A stretch of 64,000 bases of DNA from Xanthostigma xanthostigma (GCA_963575645.1 OY754464.1:45188192-45252191), one strand, 5' to 3'; positions 13,101 to 23,512 are shown, numbered from the stretch's first letter. Translations and numbers: made by a program. Notes: a model not told the origin generated them from the sequence alone.

Positions 13101-14387
13101 CACACTCCAGAAAAGTGAAAGTTTTTGAAAAAAAGATTTTTACTTCAAATTTTTCTACAAACATTTCTTCATGTCGTCTGAAATATTCATCTAAGAAAGA
13201 AATTCATTTAGAGGAAGTTGTGGAGAATTGAATAACATTCAAGAATATATTATATACATAGTTTAACATTCTGCAGTGGGTTGCGTCGTAGATGGGATCC
13301 ACTTGTTCCAAAACCTGTATTTGGGAAGAAAAAAACAAATATCAAAATTGACAGAGCTCAATGGCTGAACATTGATTGTAGAGGCAATATCCACTTGAAG
13401 GATTCCTACAACGTTGATATGTCACAAAGAAAGGAATACAATCACCACATAAGTAGTGTAATAATGTTATTACATTATTACACTACAACATAATAGTGCC
13501 TACGCCATTCGGGGAGAAATTGACTTTTAGTTTTTTGTTTTCAGCCTGGAAAAACAAAAACACATCTGCAGAAAGTTTGTGTAAAAATACAAAAGGCATT
13601 ATTTTCTATAGTACACCGCATCAGGGTTCACAGCTGGCATCTCTTAAACAAGCGACTGCGTTTTTAGTGTGGCCATCAAAAGAAGTACAAGAATTACGAT
13701 ATAGTAAGTTTAAATTTTTTTGCAATACGGAGATAAATTGTAAATGCGTTCATTTTTTGTGAAATATTTTTGGGGTCGAAAATGAGCGAAAATGGAGCCA
13801 CCTACTTTATTTGACTGCTAAGTGCTAGAGCCAATTTACTAATGTAATTAATATACATGAAGATTGACTCTATTCAATAAATAGAGTAACTGTGATCCAT
13901 TGAAGTTAATGATGAGTATTTGGAAAGAATTCCGTGGCATAAGGATCGAAAATGAAGCAATACTGAGACTTTTTTAAACTTGCATTTAGTACTAACGTTT
14001 CGATACGTTTTGTACTCTGAAGATGATACAAAACGTATCGAAACGTTAGTATTAAATGCAAGTTTAAAAAAGTCTCAGTATTGCTTCATTTTCAATCCTT
14101 ATGACACGGAATTCTTTCCAAATACTCATCAGTAATTAATATATTTCTTTATTGAAATTTATTTTATTTTTAGATTCACCCGAGTTGCTAAAACTGCATG
14201 CAGAATTCTTAAACATGTTAAAAGACGTGACAATAAAAATAGTAAGTTTTGCCGAAACAAAATCAACAATGGTGTCGGCAATGAAGTTTCAGTTTATGTT
14301 TGTCCATGGCGAATCAGCTGATCCAGGCATCGGTGAATTTTATCAAGTTCCTCTAGATCACCTAAGTATTTGTAAACCAGCTAATCG
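4121..14387 (+). CDS. SERAC1: SERAC1-type serine-active-site lipase, nine exons, last exon not found
   Basis: SERAC1 is a membrane-anchored alpha/beta hydrolase at the mitochondrion-ER interface, linked in vertebrates to phosphatidylglycerol remodelling. Exons: 4121-4197, 4469-4759, 4959-5166, 5563-5839, 6445-6732, 8435-8627, 11931-12223, 13545-13703, 14174-14387. Every junction has GT/AG and the phases agree, giving about 666 codons without a stop; human SERAC1 has 654. ATG 4121 was chosen because the upstream ATG at 4105 soon meets a stop. Exons 1-2 encode a hydrophobic anchor (MLTLAGATLITAG, then GWVAYEI). Exon 3 has GLARSENVDLRFFLPPP. Exon 5 opens the hydrolase (VDVVLVHGLLGG). Exon 7 has WPKDWLPKDC and the nucleophile WITHSMGGLLVK. 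Exon 8 has GIIFYSTPHQGS. Exon 9 has GESADPGIGEF and ICKP. Introns 5, 6 and 8 are full of transposons. The final ~25 residues after CKPANR are unplaced. Confidence 0.95.
7112..7520. mobile_element. MITE with GGGTTGCAGAAAGG terminal inverted repeats
   Basis: The left end (about 7112-7130) reads atgctgggttgcagaaagg and the right end (7503-7520) carries its inverse, cctttctgcaacccaaca. The ~410-bp interior has no coding potential. It lies in SERAC1 intron 5. A related interior recurs in inverted orientation at about 51080-51340. No TSD is certain, so the superfamily is unassigned. Confidence 0.7.
7534..8257. mobile_element. Non-autonomous hAT MITE with 8-bp TSD
   Basis: The termini are cagtggcggattta at the left and its inverse taaatccgccactg at the right. 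The element is flanked on both sides by the identical octamer agtaaaag (7526-7533 and 8258-8265). An 8-bp duplication and a CAGTGGCGG-type end are hallmarks of the hAT superfamily. The 724-bp interior is AT-rich and non-coding; subterminal 'tgccgcc' motifs occur near both ends. It sits in SERAC1 intron 5, only ~170 bp from the next exon. Confidence 0.88.
8628..9315 (+). other. SERAC1 intron 6, left part; nothing recognised
   Basis: This sequence lies between the donor at 8628 and the P-like element at 9323. I see no coding similarity, only AT-rich sequence with short open frames on both strands. Confidence 0.5.
9323..11444 (-). mobile_element. P-like transposon copy A, non-autonomous, 7-bp TSD
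   Basis: The 2122-bp element begins catagataaacgtattat and ends with the inverse, cgtttatctatg. It is flanked by the heptamer ctaatat (9316-9322 and 11445-11451). Inside are an internal direct duplication (about 9520-9835 and 10150-10500), a nested palindromic MITE (about 9959-10110), 60-bp direct repeats near the right end (about 11160-11300), and a minus-strand THAP-domain fragment at 10504-10590. Ends beginning CA, a short TSD and a THAP exon point to the P superfamily; canonical Drosophila P makes 8-bp TSDs. A copy in the opposite orientation lies at 33170-35398. The transposase core is absent. Confidence 0.82.
10504..10590 (-). pseudogene. THAP zinc-finger N-terminal fragment in P-like element A
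   Basis: From ATG 10590 the minus strand reads MACVSNSCSYVNC, followed by KNCRRNSPGLSFYRLP. This matches the start of a THAP domain: a C-x4-C pair and the conserved FxxxP-like SFYRLP. The C-terminal CxxH half does not follow in frame, so only an N-terminal exon or relic remains. THAP domains are the DNA-binding module of P transposases and of many host proteins. The same fragment occurs in element B at 34100-34207, differing by V/I after MAC, which ties it to the transposon and not to a host gene. Confidence 0.7.
11556..11902. mobile_element. Palindromic MITE of the 'cgaccaatttt' family, upstream of SERAC1 exon 7
   Basis: The left arm ataaaattatcgaccaattttt (about 11560 on) pairs with aaaaattggtcgatattttta near 11870-11895. 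A second inner palindrome surrounds 11640-11745 (ttttttaatatcgaaat and its inverse). The right arm ends about 28 bp before the exon 7 acceptor. Relatives occur at about 9959-10110, 34607-34741 and 44800-44955, plus a fragment near 41553-41580. Confidence 0.7.
12335..12660. mobile_element. 326-bp MITE with AAGTGAAACTTTTATT inverted ends
   Basis: The left end aagtgaaacttttatt (12335-12350) is exactly inverted at 12645-12660. The interior is less AT-rich (GC-rich block about 12370-12490) than its surroundings, which supports foreign origin. It lies in SERAC1 intron 7. The superfamily is not assigned because no TSD is clear. Confidence 0.7.
12661..13453 (+). other. SERAC1 intron 7, unassigned repeat-like sequence
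   Basis: There is no recognisable protein. A block around 12900-13020 and short open frames near 13281-13493 have the look of old repeat sequence, but no boundaries are visible. A short perfect palindrome, gtagtgtaataatg and its inverse, is centred at about 13471. Confidence 0.4.
13864..14135. mobile_element. Palindromic MITE (copy 1) in SERAC1 intron 8
   Basis: Its arms are inverted copies: aaagaattccgtggcataag (about 13924) pairs with a near-identical inverse near 14100. The inner arms acttgcatttagtactaacg and its inverse flank a centre near 14013. A second copy lies at 57921-58130. The right arm ends ~40 bp before the exon 9 acceptor. Confidence 0.78.
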
Positions 14388-14634
14388 GTACGTAATTACT
14401 GCATATTTACAATTAGTGCAAACGCTAATGACCGCACATATCGGACGTCTAAAATCTATTTACAAATAGCTCTGTTGAGGCATTTTACATAACAATTTAC
14501 ACTCTAATACTCGGTTTCTAATACAATCTCGGCTTTAAATGTTTCGTCCACATGAAGAATTCGCGTATATTGCATTATTCTCATCAGAACCTGGCGTAAT
14601 AGATGGGTTATTCCCTGTTAATAGGACCAATAGT

Positions 14635-15522
14635 TCCGATTTAGATTTTTGGTCAGAAGTTTTCTTTCATCCTAAAACGAAGTTTTACAAAAAAAAAAAT
14701 GTTTCAAAAGAGTTGCAAAATTCAAAGATTTATCATTTTTTGGAATCTTCCAAGTTTATTTTTTTAATATCTCGAAAACTATTATAGTTACAAAAATCGA
14801 CCTTGGTTCACTTTAAAGACGATATTTGGGGCTATAAAAAATATATCTGATAAAAAGTTATTTGAAAAATCATAAAATTGCAAAATTTTGAATTTTTTAA
14901 AATTGAAAAAGTCAAAAACTTATATTTTTTTTAGCTCAAAATTTTTGTAGACTACCTCTATCTGTTTTTAAAAGACCCTGAAATTTTCAGAAGTGTTTTT
15001 TTCGAAGATATTAGTTTTTTAATTTTGAAAAAAGAATTTGTAAACAAATATTTCATTTCATAATTTTGAGCAATAAGTATATAATTTAATTTATTTTCAA
15101 AATTTAAAAATTTCATATTTTCGAAAAAAAGAAAAACACCTCTGAAAATTTTAGGGTCTTTTAAAAACAGATAGAGGTGGCCTACAAAAAAATTTGAGCC
15201 AAAAAAAAGTTTTTGATTTATTCAATTTTGAAAATTTCAAAATTTTTCGGATATATATAATATATATTTTTTTTTTTTTTGAGCCCCAAATATCCTCTTC
15301 AAAGTGAAGAAGCAAGATCGATTTTTGCGACTATAATAGTTTTTGAGATATTAAAAAAATAAACTTGGAAGACTCCAAAAAATGATAAATTTTTGAATTT
15401 TGAAACTCTTTTGAAAAAATGTTTTTAATTCTTTTTTGCTAGAAAAACTTTGTTTTAGGATAAAACAAAACTTCTGACCAAATTTCATCTAAATCGGAAG
15501 GGGTCGATTCCAACTATTGGTC
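14635..15522. mobile_element. 888-bp foldback element downstream of SERAC1 exon 9
   Basis: The left end gaccaatag is inverted at the right end as ctattggtc. The arms are imperfect inverted repeats along most of the length: for example tttggtcagaagtttt near 14651 matches the inverse near 15470, and aacagatagaggt at about 15166 matches the inverse of acctctatctgttt at 14954. It is non-coding and lies where the last SERAC1 intron or exon is expected. Confidence 0.75.
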
Positions 15523-15529
15523 GAATTGA

Positions 15530-15660
15530 CATGGAATGACCCAGATGTCGAAGATTTTATTCACCGGGTGATGCGCGATTTTGCATCCAGAATTAAAAGT
15601 TGCATTCAAGTCCATGGGGGCACTTTAGAAAAAAATAGTTTTAAAAGCCAAACAGAAGTA
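15530..15660 (+). pseudogene. Possible DNA-transposase C-terminal relic
   Basis: The frame reads DPDVEDFIHRVMRDFASRIK followed by SCIQVHGGTLE. The pattern F-x(n)-R-x3-CI-x3-GG resembles the C-terminal tail of mariner-related insect transposases. It abuts the foldback element. A frame-compatible reading as the last SERAC1 exon is possible but needs an acceptor at 15499-15500 that lies inside the foldback arm, so I prefer the relic. Confidence 0.35.
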
Positions 15661-15776
15661 GTAGTTTTTAATAAATTCCAAAGAATTATTTCGTATCTGC
15701 ATAAAGTTTTTTGCCAATTTTGACTCTAATTTTCATTATTGTAAGATTAGAACATTAGCGCTGTGTATATGTATAC

Positions 15777-18131
15777 AGGGTGTATCACAGGAAATCGTAC
15801 ATAGGGAAAAGTACGCAGTACAAATTAGTTAAGATCAGAGATTGCTTTGCCCTCTATTCAGAGGTCGTTACCATGGTGTGTGCATAATCATATGCAGTAA
15901 CAAATGCATATTGCTGTGATATTTATCTATTTGAACATTTGCTTTAATTTGTTAATTTAACTGTTTGTTTCGCTTAATTATTTATAAAAAAATATTTTCT
16001 TAATAAAAAATTTTAACTGATTTTTCTATTATTCATTATTAGCTATTATTGTTATTAAATAATGGTTAGTCAGCATTACCATGGTATCCATTCTCATATG
16101 TGGCTCAAGTAATTGTTGATTCTAACTAATTTGCACAATAGGGAATATGCATGTGGTTTAAATTTACATGATTTTTTTTTTCAAGAATCTTTATTGTCCG
16201 GACATTATGCCTAAACAATTATTTTACTATTTAGTTCGCTTTTAATTGTAAAAAAAATTGGTTGTCTGTAAAGTCGGTTTACGGACGATAGTTTTACGTG
16301 ATAACGTATTCCGTAATACATAACCTAAACCTCCCAAAATTTGGTTTCAATCCGCTTATCCTTGGTGTCGGAATGATAAGAAATGTCAAAAGTGACGTTT
16401 GCAACTGTCAAAGTATTATGTTCTAATAATAATTAGTTATTCCAATACTTAACTTAGAAGGCGTTGCATTTCACAAAATACTAATGTCAAAAAATTGAAT
16501 TAAACATTAGAAATGCAGCCGTTTTCATGTTAAGACAAGACATACGTTATTTTCTAATTTCCATGTACGGCAAACAAAGACGACCGAGCGCGTCGCGCCA
16601 TGCATTAGACAACATTGCATTTATACAGCTATTTTTCTATATAAATTTGTATAAAAAAACTGTTTAGGCAAATTCTGTTATACGAAATCTATGTAAAATG
16701 TTCTCCTCTTTCGTTTAAGACTGGTTTCAAACCGATCTGATTTAAATTGAGCGAGAAATTAGCAAAAAGCACGCACAGGGTCAGGCGGAACGTTACGCGT
16801 TAGGAACGTTACGTTAGGAATGTTACGACCGTTAGGAACGTTACACTTTTTCGTACATGCAGCCGGTGTTTTATCAATTTATAAGATTGGTGATTCATCA
16901 ATTTATAAGACGTTATCACGTCAAAAATATTAATTAAAAAGTGCAAAATAAGCGAGGGAAATTCAATTTTGCGAAACGCATCACTATTGGTCGAAACAAA
17001 ACGTGACGTCACATGGCACGTCACGTCATCTGATTAATATTTAAATTTAATTTTCGGTAGATGGTATAACTGGAGTATGTTCTCGCGTTTGGTTTATCGT
17101 TCATGACAGCAGTCATAACCTAAACAGTGCATTTTTAATCATGAGTGAATGTCATCGTTATTTGACGTTACAAGCTACTCCTGTCAAATTAATAATCAAA
17201 AAACTGTCATTTAGACTTCACGTTTCTCGAGTTGTTGATGTTGCCATGGTAACTTTTTTTGATACAGTCTAAATTATTTATAATCAAAAAATAATAATAT
17301 AACGTTAGATATATTATGTTTCATAGTTTGAATAAAAATAATAATATTGATTACAAATATTTTTGATTTAAATTTTGTAATTCCCGCCAGTGCCATTTTA
17401 ACCCATAATAAACCCTCGTCTTTATTATTGGTAGAATAAGTTGCAGCGTTGACAAATTTGTTAATGTAAATTGTAGTTGCGTCCAACTTATTATCTTATA
17501 CAGTTATTTAGTCCAAAAAATGTCAAATATAAATTATTTAAATGGTCAATAAATTTATGTTTTTTTATATGTAAATAAAAAGGTTTTTTTAATCTATTAC
17601 AGTTATTTTTATAAAAAAATCTTTATTTAAAAATAAGCAAAAATAGGTTTAAAGACAAATCGTGTACCTACTGATTCTCTATATCTACCGTGTTAAATTT
17701 CTATTTTTCAAGTATTAATATTTCAAAAACTATGCGGTCAAAAATTTTCAAAAAATTAATTTAGTTTACATACACTAAAATTATGACTGTATGGAAAAAA
17801 ATTTATTGAAAAATCTTTATTTTTTTTCATGCGCTAACCTCCTTAAAACTGAAAATTGTTATAAAATAACTGTAAAACTATAGTAACAAACACTGAACTG
17901 ACAGAACGTGCCATGTGACGTAATACAAGACCCGCGAAAAATGGCAGCGTTCAAACAAGTTGAATTTTATCGATGTTTTAAAATTTATTTTAATAATTAG
18001 TTTGAACATTTCCAAGAGTGTTTATATTTTTTATGGTGTTATAATGATGTAAAAAGTGAATTAAAAATATAAAAAAAATGCATGCATATACCCTATTGAG
18101 TTTTCCCTATGTTCGATTTTCTGTGATACTC
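15777..18131. mobile_element. TIR element hosting a nested repeat
   Basis: The left end gtgtatcacaggaaatcgta (about 15780), followed by catagggaaaa, is inverted at 18101-18131 (ttttccctatgttcgatttt then ctgtgatac). The ~2.35-kb span includes the repeat at 16255-16930. No transposase is seen. It begins after 'tatacaggg', a common insect MITE start. Confidence 0.55.
16255..16930 (+). repeat. Repeat family R1, copy 1
   Basis: It is bounded by acgtgataacgt (16296-16307) and its inverse acgttatcacgt (16910-16921), with gtctgtaaagtcggtttacg just outside on the left. Copy 2 is at 43776-44405 in the opposite orientation and colinear almost throughout. A rearranged copy 3 is at 19612-19860. The core (aggcgttgcatttcacaaa, tctcctctttcgtttaagac, ctcaatttaaat) is shared with family R2 at 41163-41655 and 58908-59350. 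There is no convincing coding sequence. Confidence 0.72.
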
Positions 18132-18941
18132 TCATAAGTAAAGGTAACGTTAACCACTGTTATTTCATAGTTTTACTTCCGTGGGCACTTCTCAATGACT
18201 ATCTATTTTTTTATTTATCAGGATTTTATTCGACTACCTCTTTACAAAGCGAAAACCGTGTATCTGTCATTAATTTTATTTCAGTTTAGTTTGTAGAAAT
18301 TCTTTTGATTTTGGTGTTATTTTAATACGAAGTTATTTTTTCAGGTTATCATTTTTATATCAAAGAATAATTAAACTAATTGAAAGTGTATCTGAAAACA
18401 AAACATCCAATTGAATTATATATATTATTTATTATTATTTATAGAATTATGTATTAAAATTTGAAATTTTTATCTTATATAGATTTTTATGCCAAATAAA
18501 ATGTGATAAATTCAGATGTACCTATATAAAAATAGTAAATAAATTGCATTATATGATTTTAACGTTCTTTTTATATTTAATATTGTTTTAATAAAATTGA
18601 CCGTTTCCACAATAAAATAAAAATTTTATCGGCAGTGTCCTAACTGGCCTTTTATGCGCTCAGTGCGAGCCTCTATAACTGCGTCCTTGAAAACTGTTCT
18701 AATCTTAAAACTTGGTCCTGGTCTGGTCATTTGTGGGTCAGACATTGCATTTCACAGTGACAGAAAAAACGGACTATGCATCTTTATAACTCCCGCTCTT
18801 TTGGAACGTTGGATGACGCCCAATGTACCAAAAATGTTGATAGATTTTGCCGACGACCTTTTTACATTGCCACTATGAGAAAAGTAGGTGCAATTAGTCA
18901 TCAATCTCTCTATTAAATAGTCAAAGGTTGGGTGACCATTT
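18132..18941. other. Right side of the TIR element to the Harbinger 3' end; nothing assigned
   Basis: AT-rich sequence runs to about 18620. An open frame on the plus strand at 18654-18878 and overlapping minus-strand frames resemble no family I know. It may belong to the 3' part of the adjacent PIF/Harbinger element. Confidence 0.35.
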
Positions 18942-19599
18942 TTATCGTAACAATTTATTAATATCTTCAAAATCAATACAATTAATAGACATATAAAGGC
19001 GACTCTTATTTCTTAGGAAATTGTGTAGGACACATGAAGCCATCACGATTTTTTGCACATTATTTACGTTAATCGTAATTGGCTTCTTGAATACTCTAAA
19101 CCATTCAGCTAAAATACCAAACACATTTTCAACAATCCTCCTGGCCCGCGAAAGTCTATAATTGAAAATTCTCTTATCGTGTGTTAAATTTCTCTGGGGG
19201 TATGGTTTTAAAAGATGTTCACTCATCGCAAATGCACTGTCTCCAACAAAACAATATGGAGCCATGGTATTTGATCTTGAAAAATTTGATGGTAGTGGTA
19301 CCTATATGCAATTCATTTAAAATTAGTTTCTTATAAAATCTTGTGTGTTTAAGTACTCCACCATCGGAAACACTACCATTTGTCCCTGCATGTACGTAGA
19401 TGAATTCGTAATTGGCATTGACAATTCCTAGCAAAACAATTCTGAAAGTTCCCTTGTAATTATAATACAAAGATCCACTATCTGGTGGTTTCTCAATCCT
19501 AATGTGTTTACCGTCGATAGCACCCAAACAATGATCAAATTGCCATTTACATTCAAATAATCTCGCTGTATCCAACCATTCATCATCTGTTGTAGGAAC
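18942..19599 (-). pseudogene. PIF/Harbinger transposase, catalytic exon (frameshifted)
   Basis: This is a DDE_Tnp_4-type nuclease of PIF/Harbinger elements (HARBI1 family). The exon starts at 19599 after a ttctttcag acceptor and opens VPTTDDEWLDTARLFECKW. Catalytic blocks are visible: LGAIDGKHIRI, GSVSDGGVLKHTRFYKK, then, after a frame change near 19280, CFVGDSAFAMSEHLLKPYP and RARRIVENVFGILAEWFRVF. These hold the expected acidic residues. The frame change between LHIGTTT and SNTMAPYC disrupts the gene. The N-terminal exon is at 22722-23060 in matching phase, 3.1 kb away because other repeats lie in the intron. Confidence 0.88.
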
Positions 19600-19611
19600 C
19601 TGAAAGAAAAA

Positions 19612-19860
19612 AATGGTTGCTTGTAAAGTCGGTTTACGGACGATAGTTTTACGTGATAACGTCATAAAGAAACATTGATGAACTCTCTGACGTCACACGA
19701 GAAGAGAGAGAAATGCGTACAAGCCGACGCTTGGGCCGATCGTGCCTCTCTATCGCTTATACCGCGCTCTCGCTTGCACGCTCAGGCTCAGGCGGAACGT
19801 GACACTTTTTCGTGCGTGCAGCCGGTGTTTCATCAATTTATAAGACGTTATCACGTCAAA
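19612..19860 (+). repeat. Repeat family R1, copy 3 (rearranged)
   Basis: It contains acgtgataacgt at 19651-19662 and the inverse at 19845-19856, plus aagtcggtttacggacgata on the left and gcagccggtgtttcatcaat on the right, as in copies 1 and 2. The middle (about 19675-19790) is different sequence. It sits ~12 bp inside the Harbinger intron from the acceptor. Confidence 0.7.
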
Positions 19861-19886
19861 AGACAAGACACTCAAACAAACGTTAA

Positions 19887-20588
19887 GCAAATGAACTCCT
19901 TAAAAAACAAGTGGACTTGGTTGATGCGGCAAAAACTTTTCTTAACGATTCTGGTGAAGAAAGTTCAGCGGATACTTTTGGGGGTTCTGTTAGCTCTCAA
20001 CTTAAAGAGATCCCAAATATATTGCAGCGCTGTTTAACAGAGAAATTAATAGGAGAAATATTGTTTTATGTCAAATTAGGTGAATTAAATATAAATTCTG
20101 GAATAAATTTATACACAGGTCAAACACAATTCCAATATTCATCATCTCTATACCCAACTCAACATTTGATGACTCATCCATACTTACAATTACCTCGCAA
20201 TCAGGTCCAATCTCCACACTCACTCTCGCACTCGCCGTTACCTCGCCATCAAGCCCATTCTCCACACTCACCGTCACCAAATCAAGTACAATCCCCGCAT
20301 TCTCTCTCTCACTCACCTCATTATCAAAGCCAAATGCAGACACCTAGCCTTCTTCAACTATCACATTATCAGAGAGATAATAATTCACCCTTGATTGATA
20401 ACCAAATGTCATCAACAGAGCAACAACAAACCTCACACGAGACACCCTTTTCTCAGATTCAGTACCTTACTCCAAATTTACTGAATGACTTCGATTTGAC
20501 GACTGTGCCAAGTGATGCTACTGATAGTGATGTAAGAAGAGAATGTAAAGATCTCAATGATTTTTTGACTTTTAAGATACCAAGATAA
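19887..20588 (+). pseudogene. Gln/Ser/His-rich frame with BESS-like start, probable Harbinger accessory exon
   Basis: The open frame runs from just after a TAA at 19884 to a stop at 20586-20588 and has no ATG near its start, so it is a terminal exon or a truncated gene. It begins LLKKQVDLVDAAKTFLND and continues with SSQLKEIPNILQRCLTEKLI then GEILFYVKLGELN, a pattern like the BESS or C-terminal helix of MADF/Myb-type second proteins of PIF/Harbinger elements. After that come PHSLSHSPLPRHQAHSP-type repeats rich in Pro, His, Ser and Gln. It lies antisense within the intron of the Harbinger transposase. The family call is inference; no MADF domain was found upstream. Confidence 0.5.
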
Positions 20589-20710
20589 TTTAGTAATTGT
20601 CTATATATTGTTTGTCATTATATTAATTTTATAATAGGAGAACTTTCATTTTAAATTAAGATAAATATTATAATCTTTTTTTTTATTTTCTCCTCAAAAA
20701 TTTATACATA

Positions 20711-22693
20711 TACAAGCTGTTTAAAAAAGACGCGGAAATATTTAAGGGGACGATTTCTCAAGTCATATATGAAAAAAGTTCCTATAAACATAGGTCTGGA
20801 AATGTATTGTTTCCAATATACAGGGTGTTAATTTTTTTTTTAAATTACGGTTTTTCAAAAATAATTCAAATATCTTCTGACCGATTTTTTTGAAATTTGG
20901 TAACGTTCTTTGCAGTAATGGGGGGTTGATTTGGTCGTAATTAGGTTAACACTTTAACCAAATTTGTTGACAAGTTGACAAAAGAATGTACGCCAGTGAT
21001 TTTAATTAAATTTCGATATTTTTTTGAGATAACGCCACTAAAAATACAACTTTTTTGTGTCTTGAATTTTCGTCATATTTTGCTTCGTTTACGAGATAAA
21101 ATAAAAAATAAACACCTGTATCTTGGAAACAATACATTTCCGGATCTATGTTTTGTAACCTCAACTGAGGAGAAGCCGCGGCTAGCGTAGTTCAGGCGGC
21201 GCGAGGGGCGTGGGCGAAGCCAATAAGAGATGAGAGAAATCTTGATGGGAAATGCCAGAAAGGCTGTAAGTATCCAACCACCGACCACTTACACGAAATT
21301 AATTAATTAATGGCAAAATAACTTAAATTAAAAGCTTAAAATTAAATCAAGGACGACACAATATCAACAACAAACGTTGTCACGTGACGGTGAAAACTAA
21401 AGTAGTGTGGGCCCACCGACCAAAGGTGAAAAGGGCGCCAGGACACAAGGGCCACACTATAAGAGTATCCAGGGAGTCCACCCCTGGATTATCGTGCCAC
21501 GCTGACAACACAAAAAAACACGCCCAAAACCGTTTCCCAAAACGTTTGAAAAATAACAATCAACAACAACGACGATCCACTTAACATGATGGATCGCCAC
21601 CAATAACGACAACAAAATCTAACGTCAACCAACTTAGCCCAAAACAATAACCAAGCTTAATTCACAACAAACAACCAATTAAGCAACTCAACAGCCGCAC
21701 GTAACAATTATTCAACAAATAACTCAACAACACTGACTAAATTCAGTGTCAACTTAATCTACAACCTCGACGCGTACAACAATCAGTCGACAAACTCAAA
21801 TTAAATCAAATATTGTCGCATCGACTTCAATACAATGAGGCGGAGTGTCGCGCCAACCTCAAAACCAAATTAACAACACGACTAAGGCCCATAATAATCT
21901 CCAAACATCAACACATTAAATGATTGGCCGCATCGGCGCATAATATTTGCATTTGACGTTTACTGACGCAGTAATTCATAAGGCGTAGCTGATACGTGGC
22001 GACGTAACTACGACAACTCACAATTTCTGAACTGAATGATTTCAGAAATTTCAGGAATGAATCCTGATCCACAAAAACTATCTCAACGCTAATCCTAAAC
22101 AGCCGAAAAGCAGAAACTAACATCCAAGTTGGGAAGGAACCTAAAATTTGGAACCGCTCTGCGCGGAACCAAATTCTCTGTGTTAAAAAAGGATTCACGG
22201 AGGAATGCCCTAAATCGCCAACGAAACTAGAAGTTATCAAACACTAAAACCTAGTCACAAAATGCCTACGAAGATTCGCCACAAAAATAATAGTCAAACG
22301 CAATATAAAATGCACATCAAAATCTGTCTCAAACAATACGATGTTCGCGTGCCAAAGGCACGCCGGCCAATGAAATTCGAGACCAGTACAAACCAAGCAG
22401 ACACTCTCGCACGCCGACTACCGCTCAAGTCCGGACAATATTACGTCGCTATGTGTAGGCATGCATCGTGTTGTTCTTTACTAACTCACGGCTTTTTGCC
22501 TCTCTCGCTCGCACTCATTGTAACACTTTTTGCAATTTTAAATAAATTCTAATAATTCAAATATTATTTCTATAATATTTACTCAAGGCAAAATGGCCTA
22601 AGGTTGTAAAACGTTACAGTTTATAGGAACTTTTTTAATGATCTCAGAAATCACCCCCTTAAATATTGCCGCGTCTTTTTTAAACAGCCTGTA
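20711..22693. mobile_element. 2-kb TIR element inside the Harbinger intron
   Basis: The left end tacaagctgtttaaaaaaga (20711 on) followed by cgcggaaatatttaa is inverted at 22655-22693 (ttaaatattgccgcgtc, then ttttttaaacagcctgta). Both sides have TA (20709-20710, 22694-22695), consistent with a Tc1/mariner-type TA duplication. The interior (21180-22560) includes a CAAC-rich non-coding stretch and no transposase. The inner sequence may itself be an insertion. Confidence 0.65.
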
Positions 22694-22721
22694 TAAACGG
22701 AAATTGTAGGTAGGTACTCAC

Positions 22722-23060
22722 CTTAATGTAATCTTGAAGTACTTTGTAGATTGCATCGCAGGTTTCCGGTATTATTTCTGAAAGTAGTTGTGACGATATA
22801 CCAGTACTGAATTTCAGCTCTCTAAATTCTCTTCCTGATGCAAGATATTTTAAAGTTGCAATAAGTTGCTCTTCAGCAGTAACAGCTTTTCTCATCACAG
22901 TATCAGTTTTTGTGATGAGAGGTCTAACCAAATTTAAAAGTTCCTCAAAGGCTTCGTGATTTAATCGTAAATATATGCGAAAATCTTCGCTATCAAGCGA
23001 TTTTATTAACTTCACTTCGGAGGCATGATTACGTACCTGTGTACACAAGGAGACTGACAG
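22722..23060 (-). pseudogene. PIF/Harbinger transposase, N-terminal exon
   Basis: The minus-strand frame has SEVKLIKSLDSEDFRIYLRL, NHEAFEELLNLVRPLITKTD, AVTAEEQLIATLKYLASGRE and LSEIIPETCDAIYKVLQDYI, the helix-turn-helix region typical of HARBI1-like transposases. It ends in AAG before a GTGAGT donor (22721), in phase with the catalytic exon at 19599. The left (5') boundary is blurred because the gypsy element begins nearby; homology is clear up to about 23020. Confidence 0.85.
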
Positions 23061-23110
23061 ATTCGGTCGTCTGTTGCAACCAGCGAACTTGATCCGCAGT
23101 ACCATGTCCG

Positions 23111-23512
23111 TTGTCGGGCCGTACCAAGTTCGATCGTGTGTTAATAGAAGAGAACAAGCACCATGCTCAACGTAATTCCACTAGTCAACTGACGCCGCGT
23201 TTAGTAGAACCTGCATTTGCTTATAATAAGCCAAAGCCTCAATATTCTAGCCGTGTTAGAAATGTCTCAACCCTTTCTGATCTGTCGTGTTGGAACTGTC
23301 GAGAAACAGGACATTTAAGTCGAGACTGTAATAAGCCCCGAACGAAATTTTGTTTTGGTTGCGGAAAGCCTGGATTTACACGTTACACATGTCCAGTGTG
23401 TCAGGGAAATGCCACAGGAGGAAGCTCTTATTTGACAGAAGCTTCCCCCAAAGTAAATCGGTCTACAAACCTGTTTGTGACCCCGTGTTGTGAAATGAGT
23501 GGTTGCAAGTAG
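23111..23512 (+). pseudogene. gypsy Gag nucleocapsid fragment
   Basis: The frame contains a CCHC knuckle, CWNCRETGHLSRDC, and a second, altered one starting FCFGCGKPGFTRYTCPVC. Such knuckles bind RNA during particle assembly. The N-terminal Gag is absent. The frame closes at 23512 and overlaps the protease frame, as expected for a Gag-Pol shift or for decay. Confidence 0.8.

Noticed and set aside
15501-15723. Terminal exon of SERAC1 in phase with the donor at 14388
   Set aside because: The acceptor lies inside a foldback arm, has a poor pyrimidine tract, and the encoded peptide looks like a transposase tail and not like the SERAC1 C-terminus.
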